From the NCBI GenBank assembly GCA_017542145.1, contig JAFXXQ010000029.1:1-64000 (forward strand): 64,000 bases of DNA. The letters run 5' to 3'. The stretch comes from Bacteroidaceae bacterium. GTDB lineage: Bacteria > Bacteroidota > Bacteroidia > Bacteroidales > Bacteroidaceae. A model generated the notes under the pieces. The model saw nothing but the letters and a program-made list of their open reading frames with translations, did no database searches and was not told the origin of the DNA. Below, piece after piece: positions 17,353 through 27,664 of the stretch (position 1 is the stretch's first letter; each line of letters begins with the position of its first letter). A program made the position numbers and the translations under genes.

Positions 17353-19215
17353 ATGAAGAATAAGAACCTGTTGTTCATCGCCCTTATCCTGCTGACGGCA
17401 GGAGGGGCTTATGCCGACGACGTCAGTTTTACCGTCCAGGCACCTAATGCGGTGGTACAGGGCAATCAATTTCAGTTGGCCTATACCATCAACACCCAGA
17501 AGGTAAAGGATTTCCGCATTGGAAACATCGCTGACTTTGATGTGCTGATGGGGCCGAGCCGTTCCTCGCAGTTTTCCATGGTCAATGGCAAGACGAGCTC
17601 TTCCATCACCTACACTTATGTGCTGAGAGGCCGGAAAGAGGGTACCTATACCATTCCCCCTGCTTCTATTGAGGTGGGAGGGAAGACGTATGAGTCGAAG
17701 AGTGTCACCATCAAAGTGCTTCCTCCTGATAAAACCTCAGCAGGGCAGGGAAACAGCGCTTCCTCATCCTCCGGTTCTACTAATTCCGGACGTTCGCAGG
17801 GAGGTGCTTCCACCTCTTCTTCCAGCAATGGACAAATCAGCGACAGCGACATCTTCCTCATCGCTTCGGCCAACAAGACGAAGGTCTATGAGCAGGAGGC
17901 CATACTGCTGACCTACAAAGTATACACTACTGTTGACCTCCGTGCGCTTGATGGCAAGATGCCGGACCTCAAGGGATTCCACATGCAGGAAGTGGATTTG
18001 CCTGCCAATAAGCAGTTTACACTGGAACACTACCGTGGACACAACTACAAGACGCTTGTCTGGCGGCAGTTTGTGCTTTTTCCCCAACAATCTGGCACAC
18101 TGGAGATTCCCTCTGTCACTTATGAGGCCACCATCCGCCAGCAGGTGCGCACGGCCGACCCCTTTGATATTTTCTTCAACGGCGGCAGCACCTCTACCAA
18201 TGTTGAGAAAACGCTTCGCACCCCCAAGCTCAACATCGAGGTTAGTCCACTTCCAGCTGGACGTCCAGCGTCGTACTATGGTGGAGTAGGGGAATTCAGC
18301 ATTTCGTCTGACATCAGTACCCAGGAGCTGAAGGAGAACGAGGCCGTCACCGTTCGTCTTGTCATCTCCGGTACGGGCAACATGAAGCTGCTGAAGACTC
18401 CCGAGTTGAATTTCCCTGCTGACTTCGAGGTGTATGACCCAAAGGTGGAGAACAACTTTAAGCTGAAGACGGGAGGATTGTCAGGCAACAAGGTGATTGA
18501 GTATCTGGCTATTCCGCGCCATGCCGGAGAGTATGAGATTCCAGGTTTCGAGTTCTCGTACTTCGACACGAAAGCCAAGGCTTACAAGACGCTCACCACC
18601 ACACCCTATGCGTTGAAAGTCAATCGCGGAAGCGGTTCGACGACAGCTGTCACTTCGGGCTATGTGAACAAGGAGGACCTCCGTCTGCTGGGTGAGGACA
18701 TCCGTTACATCAAGCTTAAGGAAACTCCCCTTCAGAAATCAGGAGAATACTTTTTCGGTTCTACACGCTACTGGCTCTGCTACCTTGTTCCTGTACTTCT
18801 GTTGCTGGTTGCCATCGTCGTCTGGCGGAAGAAGGCAGTAGAGAATGCCAACATTGCCAAGGTGAAGACAAAGAAAGCCAACAAGGTGGCATCGAAGCGT
18901 CTGAATGCTGCCAAGAAACTGATGGCCAGTGGCAACGAGGCAGCGTTCTACGATGAGGTGTTGAAGGCTCTGTGGGGCTACACGAGCGACAAATTGGGCA
19001 TCCCCGTTGCCAGCCTCTCGAAGGACAACATCGCCTCAGAGCTTGCCGCCCATGATGTGCCTGAAACGACTGTCAGCGAATTTACTACACTGCTGAGCGA
19101 CTGCGAGTTTGCCCGCTACGCACCTGCCATCTCCGGCATTAGGGTGCAGGATATCTACGACCGCACTCTCAGTCTGATGGACAAGCTGGAGAACAGTATC
19201 AAAATTAAGAATTAA
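17353..19215 (+). CDS. batD: BatD, oxygen-tolerance protein
   Basis: The 620-aa protein starts with a signal peptide (MKNKNLLFIALILLTAGGAYA), has several beta-sandwich repeats (FTVQAPNAVVQGNQFQLAYTI, SEVYEQEAILLTYKVYT-like, ENEAVTVRLVISGTGNMKLL), a Ser/Gly-rich linker at about 138-160, one transmembrane helix (about 475-495) and a cytoplasmic tail. This is the BatD architecture. The start at 17353 is chosen because the signal peptide begins there; an open frame extends upstream to 17218 through the batC end. Confidence 0.92.
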   Translation: MKNKNLLFIALILLTAGGAYADDVSFTVQAPNAVVQGNQFQLAYTINTQKVKDFRIGNIADFDVLMGPSRSSQFSMVNGKTSSSITYTYVLRGRKEGTYTIPPASIEVGGKTYESKSVTIKVLPPDKTSAGQGNSASSSSGSTNSGRSQGGASTSSSSNGQISDSDIFLIASANKTKVYEQEAILLTYKVYTTVDLRALDGKMPDLKGFHMQEVDLPANKQFTLEHYRGHNYKTLVWRQFVLFPQQSGTLEIPSVTYEATIRQQVRTADPFDIFFNGGSTSTNVEKTLRTPKLNIEVSPLPAGRPASYYGGVGEFSISSDISTQELKENEAVTVRLVISGTGNMKLLKTPELNFPADFEVYDPKVENNFKLKTGGLSGNKVIEYLAIPRHAGEYEIPGFEFSYFDTKAKAYKTLTTTPYALKVNRGSGSTTAVTSGYVNKEDLRLLGEDIRYIKLKETPLQKSGEYFFGSTRYWLCYLVPVLLLLVAIVVWRKKAVENANIAKVKTKKANKVASKRLNAAKKLMASGNEAAFYDEVLKALWGYTSDKLGIPVASLSKDNIASELAAHDVPETTVSEFTTLLSDCEFARYAPAISGIRVQDIYDRTLSLMDKLENSIKIKN

Positions 19216-19227
19216 AAATCAAGAATT

Positions 19228-20046
19228 ATGAGAATAAAGGCATTCTGTTCATTCATCATTTTTTCATTCTTGTTTTCTTCTTCAATCGTTGCTCAGGATG
19301 AGGGCGACACGCTGCCGCCGCAGTCTTTCAGTTTTACAGCTGACAGCGCCCGAGCGGAGCTTAACAAGGCGCTGGGCGATAGTGCCTATTCGGCTGGTGA
19401 CTATACCACGGCGGTAGATGTGTACGAACGCCTGCTGGCTGACGGCGAGTCGGCCGCGCTCTACTATAACCTCGGCAATGCCTACTTTAAGGAGGACGAC
19501 ATGGCGCGTGCCATCCTCAACTACGAGCGTGCCCTGCGTCTTGCCCCTGCCGACAAGGACATCCGCTTTAACCTTGAGCTGGCGCGGAGCAAGACCATTG
19601 ACCGCACTTCTGAGCGTGTGGAAATCTTCTTTGTGCGGTGGTTCCGCAACTTTGCCAGCCTGCTGTCCCTCGACGGCTGGGCGCGGGTGGGCATTGTGCT
19701 GTTTGTGTCGTTTCTGGCGATGGTGGCGCTGTGTGTGTTCGGCAAGAAGCGCAACCTGCGCAAGACGTCGTTGGTGCTTGCGCTAGTGCTGCTTGTGCTG
19801 ACGATATCTGCGAACGCCATCGGCCACAGCCAGAAGCGTCATCTCACTGTGCGGACGGAGGCCATCGTCATGCAGCCCAGCGTGGTGGTTCGCAGCACAC
19901 CTAGTGCTAGCGGCACCGAGCTGTTTGTCATCCACGAGGGGCGTAAGGTAACCATCACCGACGATTCCATGCAGGCATGGAAGGAGATTGTCCTTGAGGA
20001 CGGCAATGTCGGATGGATTGAAACCAAAGCATTGGAAGTCATATAA
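19228..20046 (+). CDS. batE: BatE, TPR and SH3-like protein
   Basis: The 272-aa protein has a signal peptide, TPR units (LGDSAYSAGDYTTAVDVYERLL and YYNLGNAYFKEDDMARAILNYERAL), two transmembrane helices (about 150-200) and a C-terminal bacterial SH3-like domain (VVRSTPSASGTELFVIHEGRKVTI). It closes the Bat run, 12 bp after batD. Codon use shifts to higher GC from about here. Confidence 0.9.
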   Translation: MRIKAFCSFIIFSFLFSSSIVAQDEGDTLPPQSFSFTADSARAELNKALGDSAYSAGDYTTAVDVYERLLADGESAALYYNLGNAYFKEDDMARAILNYERALRLAPADKDIRFNLELARSKTIDRTSERVEIFFVRWFRNFASLLSLDGWARVGIVLFVSFLAMVALCVFGKKRNLRKTSLVLALVLLVLTISANAIGHSQKRHLTVRTEAIVMQPSVVVRSTPSASGTELFVIHEGRKVTITDDSMQAWKEIVLEDGNVGWIETKALEVI

Positions 20047-20084
20047 ATTATCTACCTTTATACTTTATATTATAATTGAAAGAG

Positions 20085-20789
20085 ATGTTTAACGACCTGA
20101 CTGCCTTTGACCAGCGCCTGATGCTTGCCCTCAATGGGAGCGATTCGCTCTACATGGACGGCGTCATGCGGTTGTTCACGGGGACGTGGATCTGGATGCC
20201 GCTTGCCTTTGTGGCCTTGATTGTATTGCTGAAGAACAATTCGTTGCGTCAGTTCCTGCTGCTGGCGCTGATGCTTGCCGTGACGGTGTATGTGTGCGAC
20301 CGCGTGACGTCTGGCTTCATCAAGCCATGGATGGGCCGTCTGCGCCCGTGCCAGGACCCTGCGTTGCTAGACCGTATTGACATCGTGGGCGGTGCGCGCT
20401 CGGGGCAGTTCGGTTTTGTCTCGTCACATGCTGCCAACAGTTTCGGCATCTTCATGTTTCTGGTGCTGCTCATCCGAAACGGCGGTTTCACCGTCACCAT
20501 GCTGGTGTGGGCCGTCGTCAACTGTTTCTCGCGCATCTACCTGGGACTCCACTATCCTGGCGACGTGGTGTGCGGGGCGTTGTTCGGCATGGTGGTAGGG
20601 GGGCTGATGTATCTGCTTTACCATCTGCTGAACAAGCGCATGCGCCGTTCGCCACAGAAGATTACTGACTTCTACACCTCGTCAGGCTATCTGCGCGACG
20701 ACATCGTTTCCATCCGCGTCACCGTGTACCTGACGTACCTTTTCATTGCCCTTTATGCCTACATCTACATCAACCGCGTGTTTCTGTAA
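20085..20789 (+). CDS. PAP2-family membrane phosphatase
   Basis: The 234-aa integral membrane protein carries the three PAP2 motifs: KPWMGRLRP (KxxxxxxRP), SSHAANSFG, and SRIYLGLHYPGD (SRxxxxxHxxxD). Such enzymes dephosphorylate lipid phosphates, for example undecaprenyl diphosphate or phosphatidylglycerol phosphate. The ATG at 20085 is used; a TTG at 20076 is an alternative. It follows batE by 38 bp but is not a Bat component. Confidence 0.92.
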   Translation: MFNDLTAFDQRLMLALNGSDSLYMDGVMRLFTGTWIWMPLAFVALIVLLKNNSLRQFLLLALMLAVTVYVCDRVTSGFIKPWMGRLRPCQDPALLDRIDIVGGARSGQFGFVSSHAANSFGIFMFLVLLIRNGGFTVTMLVWAVVNCFSRIYLGLHYPGDVVCGALFGMVVGGLMYLLYHLLNKRMRRSPQKITDFYTSSGYLRDDIVSIRVTVYLTYLFIALYAYIYINRVFL

Positions 20790-20831
20790 GCACGCCTTGT
20801 AATATTCACCTGAAGTAATTTTTTAGAAGAT

Positions 20832-21089
20832 ATGAGCAAAATAATGACATTCAACGAACTCCGTTCCATCAAGGACTCACTTCCCGAAGGCAGCATGCAC
20901 CGCATTGCCGACGAGCTCGGTATGACTGTGGAGACCGTCCGAAACTTCTTCGGCGGTCAGAACTTTAGTCTGGGCGAGAGCGTCGGCATACACCTTGAGC
21001 CGGGTCCCGACGGAGGTCTAGTCTGCATTGACGACACGACGGTCCTTGACAAAGCCCTCGCCATCCTCGCCGAGCAGAAGCCCAATTGA
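20832..21089 (+). CDS. Small helix-turn-helix-like protein, function unknown
   Basis: The 85-aa protein has a likely HTH in residues 15-38 (LPEGSMHRIADELGMTVETV), followed by a short beta-type tail and a helix. It resembles small conserved Bacteroidetes DNA-binding proteins. It is 42 bp after the PAP2 gene and is followed by a strong hairpin at 21128. Confidence 0.65.
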   Translation: MSKIMTFNELRSIKDSLPEGSMHRIADELGMTVETVRNFFGGQNFSLGESVGIHLEPGPDGGLVCIDDTTVLDKALAILAEQKPN

Positions 21090-21127
21090 CAACGGCTGAC
21101 GGGCAGGGGAGACCCGCCGCCATACGC

Positions 21128-21161
21128 CATATAGAGATACGTTTCATCGTGTCTCTATATG
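21128..21161 (+). terminator. 14-bp hairpin downstream of the HTH-like gene
   Basis: CATATAGAGA (21128-21137) pairs with TCTCTATATG (21152-21161). The pairing continues inward for four more base pairs, one of them G-T, leaving a 6-nt loop. It lies 38 bp after a stop codon; the T-tract after it is weak (TTGGTTTCATTATT), so termination is likely but unproven. Confidence 0.5.
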
Positions 21162-21453
21162 TTGGTTTCATTATTGAAAAACCCAAATAGAGCCATCAGG
21201 CCGCAATTCCTGCTTACTTACTTAACTATGTTGGCCGTTCCTATGCCATAGCAGCATTAAAACTTTCTTATCCTTTGATTTTGCACAGACAAAACGAATT
21301 TGTTTAATCTCTTTCTACTATCATAATTCGAATGAATAAAAAGAGGAAGGAGAGTTTTCCTTATTTTAAATTAAACATAATACCGATTATAGGAATTGAC
21401 TCATAGCTTTATAAAAAAACAATGAACAAACGAAAAAAAACAGAAAAAAACAA

Positions 21454-21461
21454 TACCTTTG
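21454..21461 (+). promoter_or_regulatory. -7 box (TACCTTTG) of the T9SS plug gene
   Basis: TACCTTTG matches TAnnTTTG and lies 58 bp before the ATG at 21520. No TTG is at the usual -33 distance, so the promoter is partial. Confidence 0.5.
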
Positions 21462-21519
21462 CAGCTGAAAAATAAACAGAAAATTAAACGGAACGTTTTG
21501 GGACGTGTCTAATAGTCGT

Positions 21520-22839
21520 ATGAAGCATTATTGGAAATGGTTATTCCTTATTAATATAGGATGCGCGGTAGCGGCAAGCGCTAGCCCGACGGCAGACCCT
21601 GACGGAGGCCCCGTGGCGACGGTGCAGACAAACCGCACATTCACGCCGCTCGTCCATACTCTGCAGACCATCGTCAACGACGATTGGATGATGCCCTCCG
21701 TACTCGTTATGGGCAGCGACGACTACGTGACGCTGTCGTTCGACTACTTCTCGCACGAATACCACCGCCTTTGCTGCCACCTCACACACTGCAACGCCGA
21801 CGGACAACCCTCAGAACTCAACGAATCGGAATACATGGACGGCTTCAACGACCGCCCCATTGAGTACTACCTTAACTCGCTGAATACTACATTTCTATAC
21901 ACCCACTATGCCGTGGATTTCCCCAACGACAACGTGGAGCTGAAGGTATCAGGTAACTACCGCGTGCTGGTGTACGACGATGACCAAAAAGCCTCACCTG
22001 GTGCTCTCGCCTACAATGGTCATCCTGTGGTGGCAGAGGCATGGTTCAAGGTGGTGGAGCCGCTCGTAAACGTCAGAGCCGAAGTAAGTTCCAATACCGA
22101 TATCGACACTCACGTGGCACACCAACAGGTGACCTTCGCCATCGACCACGCCGATTACACCATCGAGCGACCCGACCGCGAAGTGAAAGTGCTCGTATGC
22201 CAGAACAACCGCCCCGATATGGCCGTCACAGGCATTCAGCCCACCTACATCCGCCCCGGTCTATTGGAGTACGTCCACAATCGCAACCTCATCTTCCCTG
22301 GCAACAACGAGTTCCGGCGCTTCGAGGTCATTAACATGCACTATGGCTCGCAGAATGTCGATAAAATCGACTTCTACGAACCTTATTATCATGCCGTTCT
22401 GATGTCAGACGCCGAGCGTAGGGCCTACAGCTTCGACGCCGACCACAACGGACGCTTCCTCGTCCGCTACAATCTGGCAGAGGACAACGATACCGAGGCC
22501 GACTACTTCTTCGCACACTTTACTCTTGAGGTCCCCTACCCTCGCACTAACGGCGAAATGTACGTAACAGGCTATTTCTCAGACTACAACCTCACCTCCG
22601 ACTACCTCATGACCTACAACGCCGCCATATCAGCCTACGAATGTGCCGTGCTGCTGAAAATGGGGGCATACGACTATCAGTACGTCTTCGTAGAAGACAA
22701 CAAATCAGCTGCCAAACCTTTCGACGGCAGTTTTTACGAGACGGAAAACGAATACACGATCTACGTCTGGCACCGCCCCTTCGGCACACGCTACGACCAG
22801 CTGATTGCCGTGGAGCGTATCAGATTTTCGCAAGAATGA
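21520..22839 (+). CDS. DUF5103 / type IX secretion system plug protein
   Basis: The 439-aa protein has an N-terminal signal segment (MKHYWKWLFLINIGCAVAASAS) and the DUF5103 pattern: FTPLVHTLQTIVNDDWMMPSVLV, DYFSHEYHRLCCHLTHCNADGQ and a Tyr-rich beta C-terminus (YDYQYVFVEDN). DUF5103 contains the plug that closes the outer-membrane translocon of the T9SS. A GTG at 21505 is in frame, but the ATG at 21520 begins the signal sequence. It fits with the CotH protein at 59622, which ends in a T9SS-type sorting domain. Confidence 0.85.
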   Translation: MKHYWKWLFLINIGCAVAASASPTADPDGGPVATVQTNRTFTPLVHTLQTIVNDDWMMPSVLVMGSDDYVTLSFDYFSHEYHRLCCHLTHCNADGQPSELNESEYMDGFNDRPIEYYLNSLNTTFLYTHYAVDFPNDNVELKVSGNYRVLVYDDDQKASPGALAYNGHPVVAEAWFKVVEPLVNVRAEVSSNTDIDTHVAHQQVTFAIDHADYTIERPDREVKVLVCQNNRPDMAVTGIQPTYIRPGLLEYVHNRNLIFPGNNEFRRFEVINMHYGSQNVDKIDFYEPYYHAVLMSDAERRAYSFDADHNGRFLVRYNLAEDNDTEADYFFAHFTLEVPYPRTNGEMYVTGYFSDYNLTSDYLMTYNAAISAYECAVLLKMGAYDYQYVFVEDNKSAAKPFDGSFYETENEYTIYVWHRPFGTRYDQLIAVERIRFSQE

Positions 22840-22933
22840 AAAACTGACGCACACCTAGCGTGGCACGCAGTTTGCAATAGGTGTAGAGTAAGGAGAAAAG
22901 ATAAAAACGATTATTGTATTACACAACATTTTG

Positions 22934-25504
22934 ATGAACAATTCATTTACCACAAAGATAGCGGAAGTCCTCGTCTATAGCGCCGAGGAGGCTCGCCGTC
23001 TGGGCAGTCCCACTATCGCCCCCGAACACCTACTGCTGGGACTGCTGCGCGACGGACTCAACGAGGCCACCTTCCTTCTGGAGACCATTCACGTCGATCT
23101 GCACCGGCTGCGCACCGTGGTGCTGGAGGGGGCAGCACAGTCGCAAGACACCCCCCTGCCCTCTACCACAGCCGCTGACACAACTGACGAAATGTCACTC
23201 GACCCCACTGCCAGCCAAATTATGAAACTGGCACAGCTGGAGGCACGCGCCGACCATCAGGAGGTCGCCGACACCCAGCACCTGCTGCTCGCCCTGCTAA
23301 AGCAAAAAGACAACCGGGCACGTAGCGCACTCCACTTCATGGGCATCAACTACAACCGTGTCCGACACGAACTCGACCTCCGTGCCAGCGAGAAAAACAA
23401 CAGTTTCAACAACAATGATGACGAAGACGATGAGGACGACCTCCTCTTCTCTCCACATGCCGACAACGGTGCACGCAAACCCAGCCAGAAAGCCCGTGCC
23501 ACCGAGGTGGAGGGCGACAATGACACCCCCGTGCTGGACAACTTCAGCGTCGACATGACAGCGGCTGCTGCCGAGGGGAAACTCGACCCTGTCATCGGAC
23601 GTGACAAGGAAATAGAACGTCTGACTCAAATCCTCAGTCGACGGAAGAAAAACAACCCCATGCTGATTGGTGAACCCGGTGTGGGCAAATCTGCCATCGT
23701 CGAGGGACTGGCCATACGCATCGTCGAACGCCGTGTGTCGCGCATGCTCTACGACCGCCGCGTCGTGTCACTCGACATTGGTGCCGTCGTTGCCGGAACA
23801 AAGTACCGCGGACAATTCGAGGAGCGCATCCGCGCCATTATCAACGAGTTGAAAAACAACCCTGACATCATCCTCTTCATTGACGAAATCCACAACATCG
23901 TTGGCGCAGGCAATGCCAGCGGCAGCATGGACGCTGCCAACCTGCTGAAACCCGCACTGGCTCGCGGAGAAATAAAATGCATCGGCGCCACCACGCTGAA
24001 CGAATACCGCAACAGCATTGAGAAAGACGGAGCCCTGGAACGCCGTTTCCAGAAAGTGCTCGTAGAGCAAACCACTGTTGATGAAACAATTCAGATACTC
24101 CGAAACATCCACGACCGCTACGAGGACCACCATAATGTGCACTACACCGACGAAGCATTGGAAGCCTGCGTCAAGCTCTCAGAACGCTACATTACTGATC
24201 GCTCATTCCCCGATAAAGCCATCGATGTGATGGACGAAGTGGGCTCACGTGCTCATTTGGGGCAGGTAACCGCCTCACCTGAAATGGAGGAGAAGGAGCG
24301 TGAGCTGGCAGAAATCACGGCAAAGAAAAACGAAGCTGTCAAAAACCAGCATTTCGAGGAAGCTGCCGAACTCCGCGACAAAGAAAAGCACCTTCAGGAG
24401 GAACTGGAGGTGATGACACAGCAATGGACGGAGCAACACCGTGACGAGAAACGCATTACCATCGACGAGGAACGCGTGGCTGAGGTAGTCTCCATGATGT
24501 CAGGAATCCCCGTGCAGCGTATTGCCCAGGCAGAGGGCATCCGGCTGAAGGGAATGAAGACAGAACTGAACAAACGTGTCATCGCCCAGCAGCCTGCCAT
24601 AGAGAAACTTGTCCGCGCAATCCAGCGTAACCGCGTGGGGCTTAAAGACCCCAACCACCCCATTGGCACCTTTATGTTCCTCGGCCCCACTGGTGTCGGC
24701 AAGACGCTATTAGCCAAGGAACTCGCTGCCTATATGTTCGGTACCGTGGATGCTCTTATCCGCATCGATATGAGTGAATATATGGAGAAATTCACCGTCA
24801 GCCGGCTCATCGGTGCCCCTCCGGGCTACGTGGGCTACGAAGAGGGTGGACAACTGACGGAGCGCGTGCGGCGTCGCCCCTACTCCATCGTGCTGCTCGA
24901 CGAAATTGAGAAAGCTCACCCCGATGTCTTCAACATCCTGCTACAAGTCACCGACGAAGGACGTCTCACCGACAGCTACGGACGTGTCGTCGATTTCCGC
25001 AACACCGTCATCATCATGACCAGCAACGTCGGCTCGCGACAGCTGAAGGATTTCGGACGCGGCATCGGATTCAGCACCCAAGCTCATGTCAGCGACAAGG
25101 AACTCTCGCGCAGCGTCATACAGAAAGCCCTTAACAGAACATTCTCACCCGAATTTATTAACCGCATCGACGAAATCATCACCTTCGATCCACTCGACAA
25201 GGAAGCTATTTCCTGCATCGTTGATATCGAAGTGGACAAACTTGTCAACCGCATTGCAGCCTTGGGTACGAAGGTGGAAGTGGAAGCATCAGCTCGTCAG
25301 TTCCTTGCCACGAAGGGCTACAATCCACAGTTCGGTGCCCGCCCCCTGAAGCGCGCTGTGCAAAATTATCTAGAGGATGAGCTCTCGGAGTTGCTGATTG
25401 AGCAGTCACCCTCCCCCACTTCCGTCGTGGTTATCACCGCCCCGGAAGGTGCAGAGAAGCTGAAGCTTGAGGTCAAGGACGTCAACGAAAAAAAACAAGT
25501 ATAA
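22934..25504 (+). CDS. clpC: ATP-dependent Clp protease ATP-binding subunit ClpC
   Basis: The 856-aa HSP100 AAA+ unfoldase has two Clp_N repeats (residues 1-145), an acidic linker ([13 protein letters not shown]), AAA domain 1 (Walker [16 protein letters not shown]), a UVR domain in the middle ([20 protein letters not shown]), AAA domain 2 ([22 protein letters not shown]) and the C-terminal D2-small domain. The UVR motif and short middle region favour ClpC over ClpB. A ClpP-binding loop is expected but was not pinpointed. The ATG at 22934 is used; TTG at 22931 is in frame. Confidence 0.93.
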   Translation: MNNSFTTKIAEVLVYSAEEARRLGSPTIAPEHLLLGLLRDGLNEATFLLETIHVDLHRLRTVVLEGAAQSQDTPLPSTTAADTTDEMSLDPTASQIMKLAQLEARADHQEVADTQHLLLALLKQKDNRARSALHFMGINYNRVRHELDLRASEKNNSFNNNDDEDDEDDLLFSPHADNGARKPSQKARATEVEGDNDTPVLDNFSVDMTAAAAEGKLDPVIGRDKEIERLTQILSRRKKNNPMLIGEPGVGKSAIVEGLAIRIVERRVSRMLYDRRVVSLDIGAVVAGTKYRGQFEERIRAIINELKNNPDIILFIDEIHNIVGAGNASGSMDAANLLKPALARGEIKCIGATTLNEYRNSIEKDGALERRFQKVLVEQTTVDETIQILRNIHDRYEDHHNVHYTDEALEACVKLSERYITDRSFPDKAIDVMDEVGSRAHLGQVTASPEMEEKERELAEITAKKNEAVKNQHFEEAAELRDKEKHLQEELEVMTQQWTEQHRDEKRITIDEERVAEVVSMMSGIPVQRIAQAEGIRLKGMKTELNKRVIAQQPAIEKLVRAIQRNRVGLKDPNHPIGTFMFLGPTGVGKTLLAKELAAYMFGTVDALIRIDMSEYMEKFTVSRLIGAPPGYVGYEEGGQLTERVRRRPYSIVLLDEIEKAHPDVFNILLQVTDEGRLTDSYGRVVDFRNTVIIMTSNVGSRQLKDFGRGIGFSTQAHVSDKELSRSVIQKALNRTFSPEFINRIDEIITFDPLDKEAISCIVDIEVDKLVNRIAALGTKVEVEASARQFLATKGYNPQFGARPLKRAVQNYLEDELSELLIEQSPSPTSVVVITAPEGAEKLKLEVKDVNEKKQV

Positions 25505-25517
25505 AAACACATAAGCC

Positions 25518-26492
25518 ATGAGAGAGATTAAGACTATTGGAGTGCTCACTTCCGGCGGCGATGCACCCGGAATGAATGCTGCCATACGCGCGGTAACACG
25601 CGCTGCTATTTCCAACGGATGGAAGGTAAAAGCCATCTATCGAGGCTACGAGGGCCTTATCAACAATGAAATCAAGGACTTCACCACCGAGAGTGTCAGC
25701 AACACCATCCAGCGTGGAGGCACCATCCTTAAAACCGCTCGCAGCAAGGACTTCATGACACCTGAGGGGCGTAAGAAAGCCCATGCCAACATGCGTTCAC
25801 ACGGCATCGATGCCCTTATCGTCATTGGTGGGAACGGCTCATTGGCAGGAGCTCAGGCTTTTGCACGCGAATTTGATATGCCATGCATAGGATTGCCCGG
25901 AACCATCGACAACGACCTCTACGGCACCGACAGCACCATCGGCTACGACACCGCCCTCAACACCATCATGGACTGCGTAGACAAAATCCGCGACACGGCA
26001 ACCTCCCACGACCGCATCTTCTTCGTCGAGGTGATGGGACGCGACGCTGGCTTCCTTGCCCAGAACAGCGCCATTGCCGCTGGAGCCGAAGCCGCCATCA
26101 TCCCCGAGGACGATACGGACATCGACCAACTGGCACAGTTCATCGGACGAGGCATCCGTAAGAGTAAGAACAGCAGCATCGTCATCGTCTCGGAAAAGGA
26201 CGGCGGCGCCATGCACTATGCCGAGCGCGTACGCAAGGAGTACCCCCAGTACGACGTCCGCGTCACCATCCTCGGCCACCTGCAGCGTGGCGGCACACCG
26301 ACGGCACAAGACCGCATTCTGGCCTCCAGACTTGGTGTGGCTGCCATCGATGCCCTTAAGGAGGGACAGCGCAACGTGATGATTGGCATCAAGAACGACC
26401 AGATTGTCTATGTCCCCATCGAAAGGGCCATCAAAATCAACAAGCCCATCGACCGCGAACTTATCAACGTTCTGACCGTACTCTCCATCTAA
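25518..26492 (+). CDS. pfkA: ATP-dependent 6-phosphofructokinase
   Basis: The 324-aa protein converts fructose 6-phosphate to fructose 1,6-bisphosphate in glycolysis. Diagnostic segments are [16 protein letters not shown] (nucleotide loop), [17 protein letters not shown] with the catalytic aspartate, [11 protein letters not shown] and [15 protein letters not shown] in the first loop and GNGS fit ATP use. It starts 13 bp after clpC. Its stop codon overlaps the next gene's start by one base. Confidence 0.97.
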   Translation: MREIKTIGVLTSGGDAPGMNAAIRAVTRAAISNGWKVKAIYRGYEGLINNEIKDFTTESVSNTIQRGGTILKTARSKDFMTPEGRKKAHANMRSHGIDALIVIGGNGSLAGAQAFAREFDMPCIGLPGTIDNDLYGTDSTIGYDTALNTIMDCVDKIRDTATSHDRIFFVEVMGRDAGFLAQNSAIAAGAEAAIIPEDDTDIDQLAQFIGRGIRKSKNSSIVIVSEKDGGAMHYAERVRKEYPQYDVRVTILGHLQRGGTPTAQDRILASRLGVAAIDALKEGQRNVMIGIKNDQIVYVPIERAIKINKPIDRELINVLTVLSI

Positions 26493-26983
26493 TGATTGGG
26501 CAGCCACAAGTCTATGAACGTCTCGAGGAGCTCGGCATCCCCTTCATCTACACCGAGCATCCCGCCACACCCACTATTGAGGATGGCCGCCCTTATTGGG
26601 GCAGTCTCCCGGGTACTCATTGCAAGAACCTCTTCTTCCGTAATCACAAGGGAAACAGACATTATCTGGTTGTCTTTCAATGCGACCACAATATGGGCAT
26701 CCACGATTTGGAACATCTGCTCCATCAGGGGAAGCTAAGTCTGGCTTCCGAATGGCGTATGGAAAAATATCTCGGCTTGAAGCCCGGCTCCGTCAGTCCC
26801 TTCGGATTGATTAACGATGCCGAGCATCACGTCTATGTCTTCCTCGACGAGAATCTGAAGAACTACACCCACCTCTCCTTCCATCCCAACGACAACCGCG
26901 CCTCGCTCAACATCAGTCTGGAGGATTTCATCCGTTACATAGATGCTACGGGCAACGGCTACGAGTGGATTAAACTCTACTAA
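26492..26983 (+). CDS. Prolyl-tRNA editing protein (YbaK/ProX-type)
   Basis: The 163-aa protein belongs to the YbaK/ProRS-associated editing superfamily, which deacylates mischarged tRNAs such as Ala-tRNA(Pro). Motifs include TEHPATPTIEDG, LPGTHCKNLFFRN (with the conserved lysine), ASEWRMEKYLGLKPGSVSPFGL and the C-terminal hydrophobic helix. It overlaps the pfkA stop by one base (TAATG) and abuts the M15 gene, giving translational coupling. Confidence 0.88.
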   Translation: MIGQPQVYERLEELGIPFIYTEHPATPTIEDGRPYWGSLPGTHCKNLFFRNHKGNRHYLVVFQCDHNMGIHDLEHLLHQGKLSLASEWRMEKYLGLKPGSVSPFGLINDAEHHVYVFLDENLKNYTHLSFHPNDNRASLNISLEDFIRYIDATGNGYEWIKLY

Positions 26984-27625
26984 ATGAAGCGTTTCCGACT
27001 CCTTCTTCCCCTGTTGCTGATTTCCCTTCTTGCCCTTGCCGAGGAGCGGGAAACGGAGTTCACCTCCTCCCCCATCGACTCTGTGCTGTTTGCCAGGATG
27101 AAGGGCAAATCGTACAAGTACGACTGCACCGTTCCGCTCACCGAACTGCGCTACCTGCGGGTGCTCCATTACGACTTCGAGGGGAATGTACAAATAGGAG
27201 AAATCGTATGCAACAAGTCCATTTGCAACGATTTACTGGAAATATTTGAAGCACTTTACAACGCCCGCTACCCCATCGGACGCATCGCGCTCATCGACGA
27301 ATACGATGCCGACGATGAGCGTTCCATGACAGCCAACAACACCTCGTGTTTCAACTTCCGCACCATAGCCGGCACGCAGAAACTCTCAAAGCATAGCCAG
27401 GGCATGGCCATTGACATCAATCCGCTCTATAATCCCTACGTCGTCACTCGCTCGGGCCGCACGGTCGTCAGCCCTGCAGCCGGAAAGGCCTATGCCAACC
27501 GCAGCCGCTCCTTCCCCCACAAGATTGACCGCAACGACCTCTGCTACCGCTTATTCATCGAGCATGGTTTCCACTGGGGCGGAGCCTGGCGCAGCAGCAA
27601 GGACTATCAGCACTTCGAGAAATAA
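26984..27625 (+). CDS. M15-family D-Ala-D-Ala carboxypeptidase-like protein
   Basis: The 213-aa protein has a signal peptide (MKRFRLLLPLLLISLLALAEE) and the M15 zinc motif HSQGMAIDIN, with H and D as metal ligands, plus a downstream FHWGGAW histidine ligand and NRSRSFPHKI region. It probably trims peptidoglycan peptides in the periplasm. It is directly joined to the preceding gene, so the three-gene set pfkA / editing protein / peptidase is translated together. Confidence 0.88.
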   Translation: MKRFRLLLPLLLISLLALAEERETEFTSSPIDSVLFARMKGKSYKYDCTVPLTELRYLRVLHYDFEGNVQIGEIVCNKSICNDLLEIFEALYNARYPIGRIALIDEYDADDERSMTANNTSCFNFRTIAGTQKLSKHSQGMAIDINPLYNPYVVTRSGRTVVSPAAGKAYANRSRSFPHKIDRNDLCYRLFIEHGFHWGGAWRSSKDYQHFEK

Positions 27626-27664
27626 CCTCTCCCCCCTTTTTCTCACCTTCCAACCATCTCCCCC

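Larger units (their letters stand above)
21090..21519. other. Intergenic region before the T9SS plug gene
   Basis: Besides the hairpin at 21128 and a TACCTTTG box at 21454-21461, it is AT-rich with no supported gene or RNA. Confidence 0.5.
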
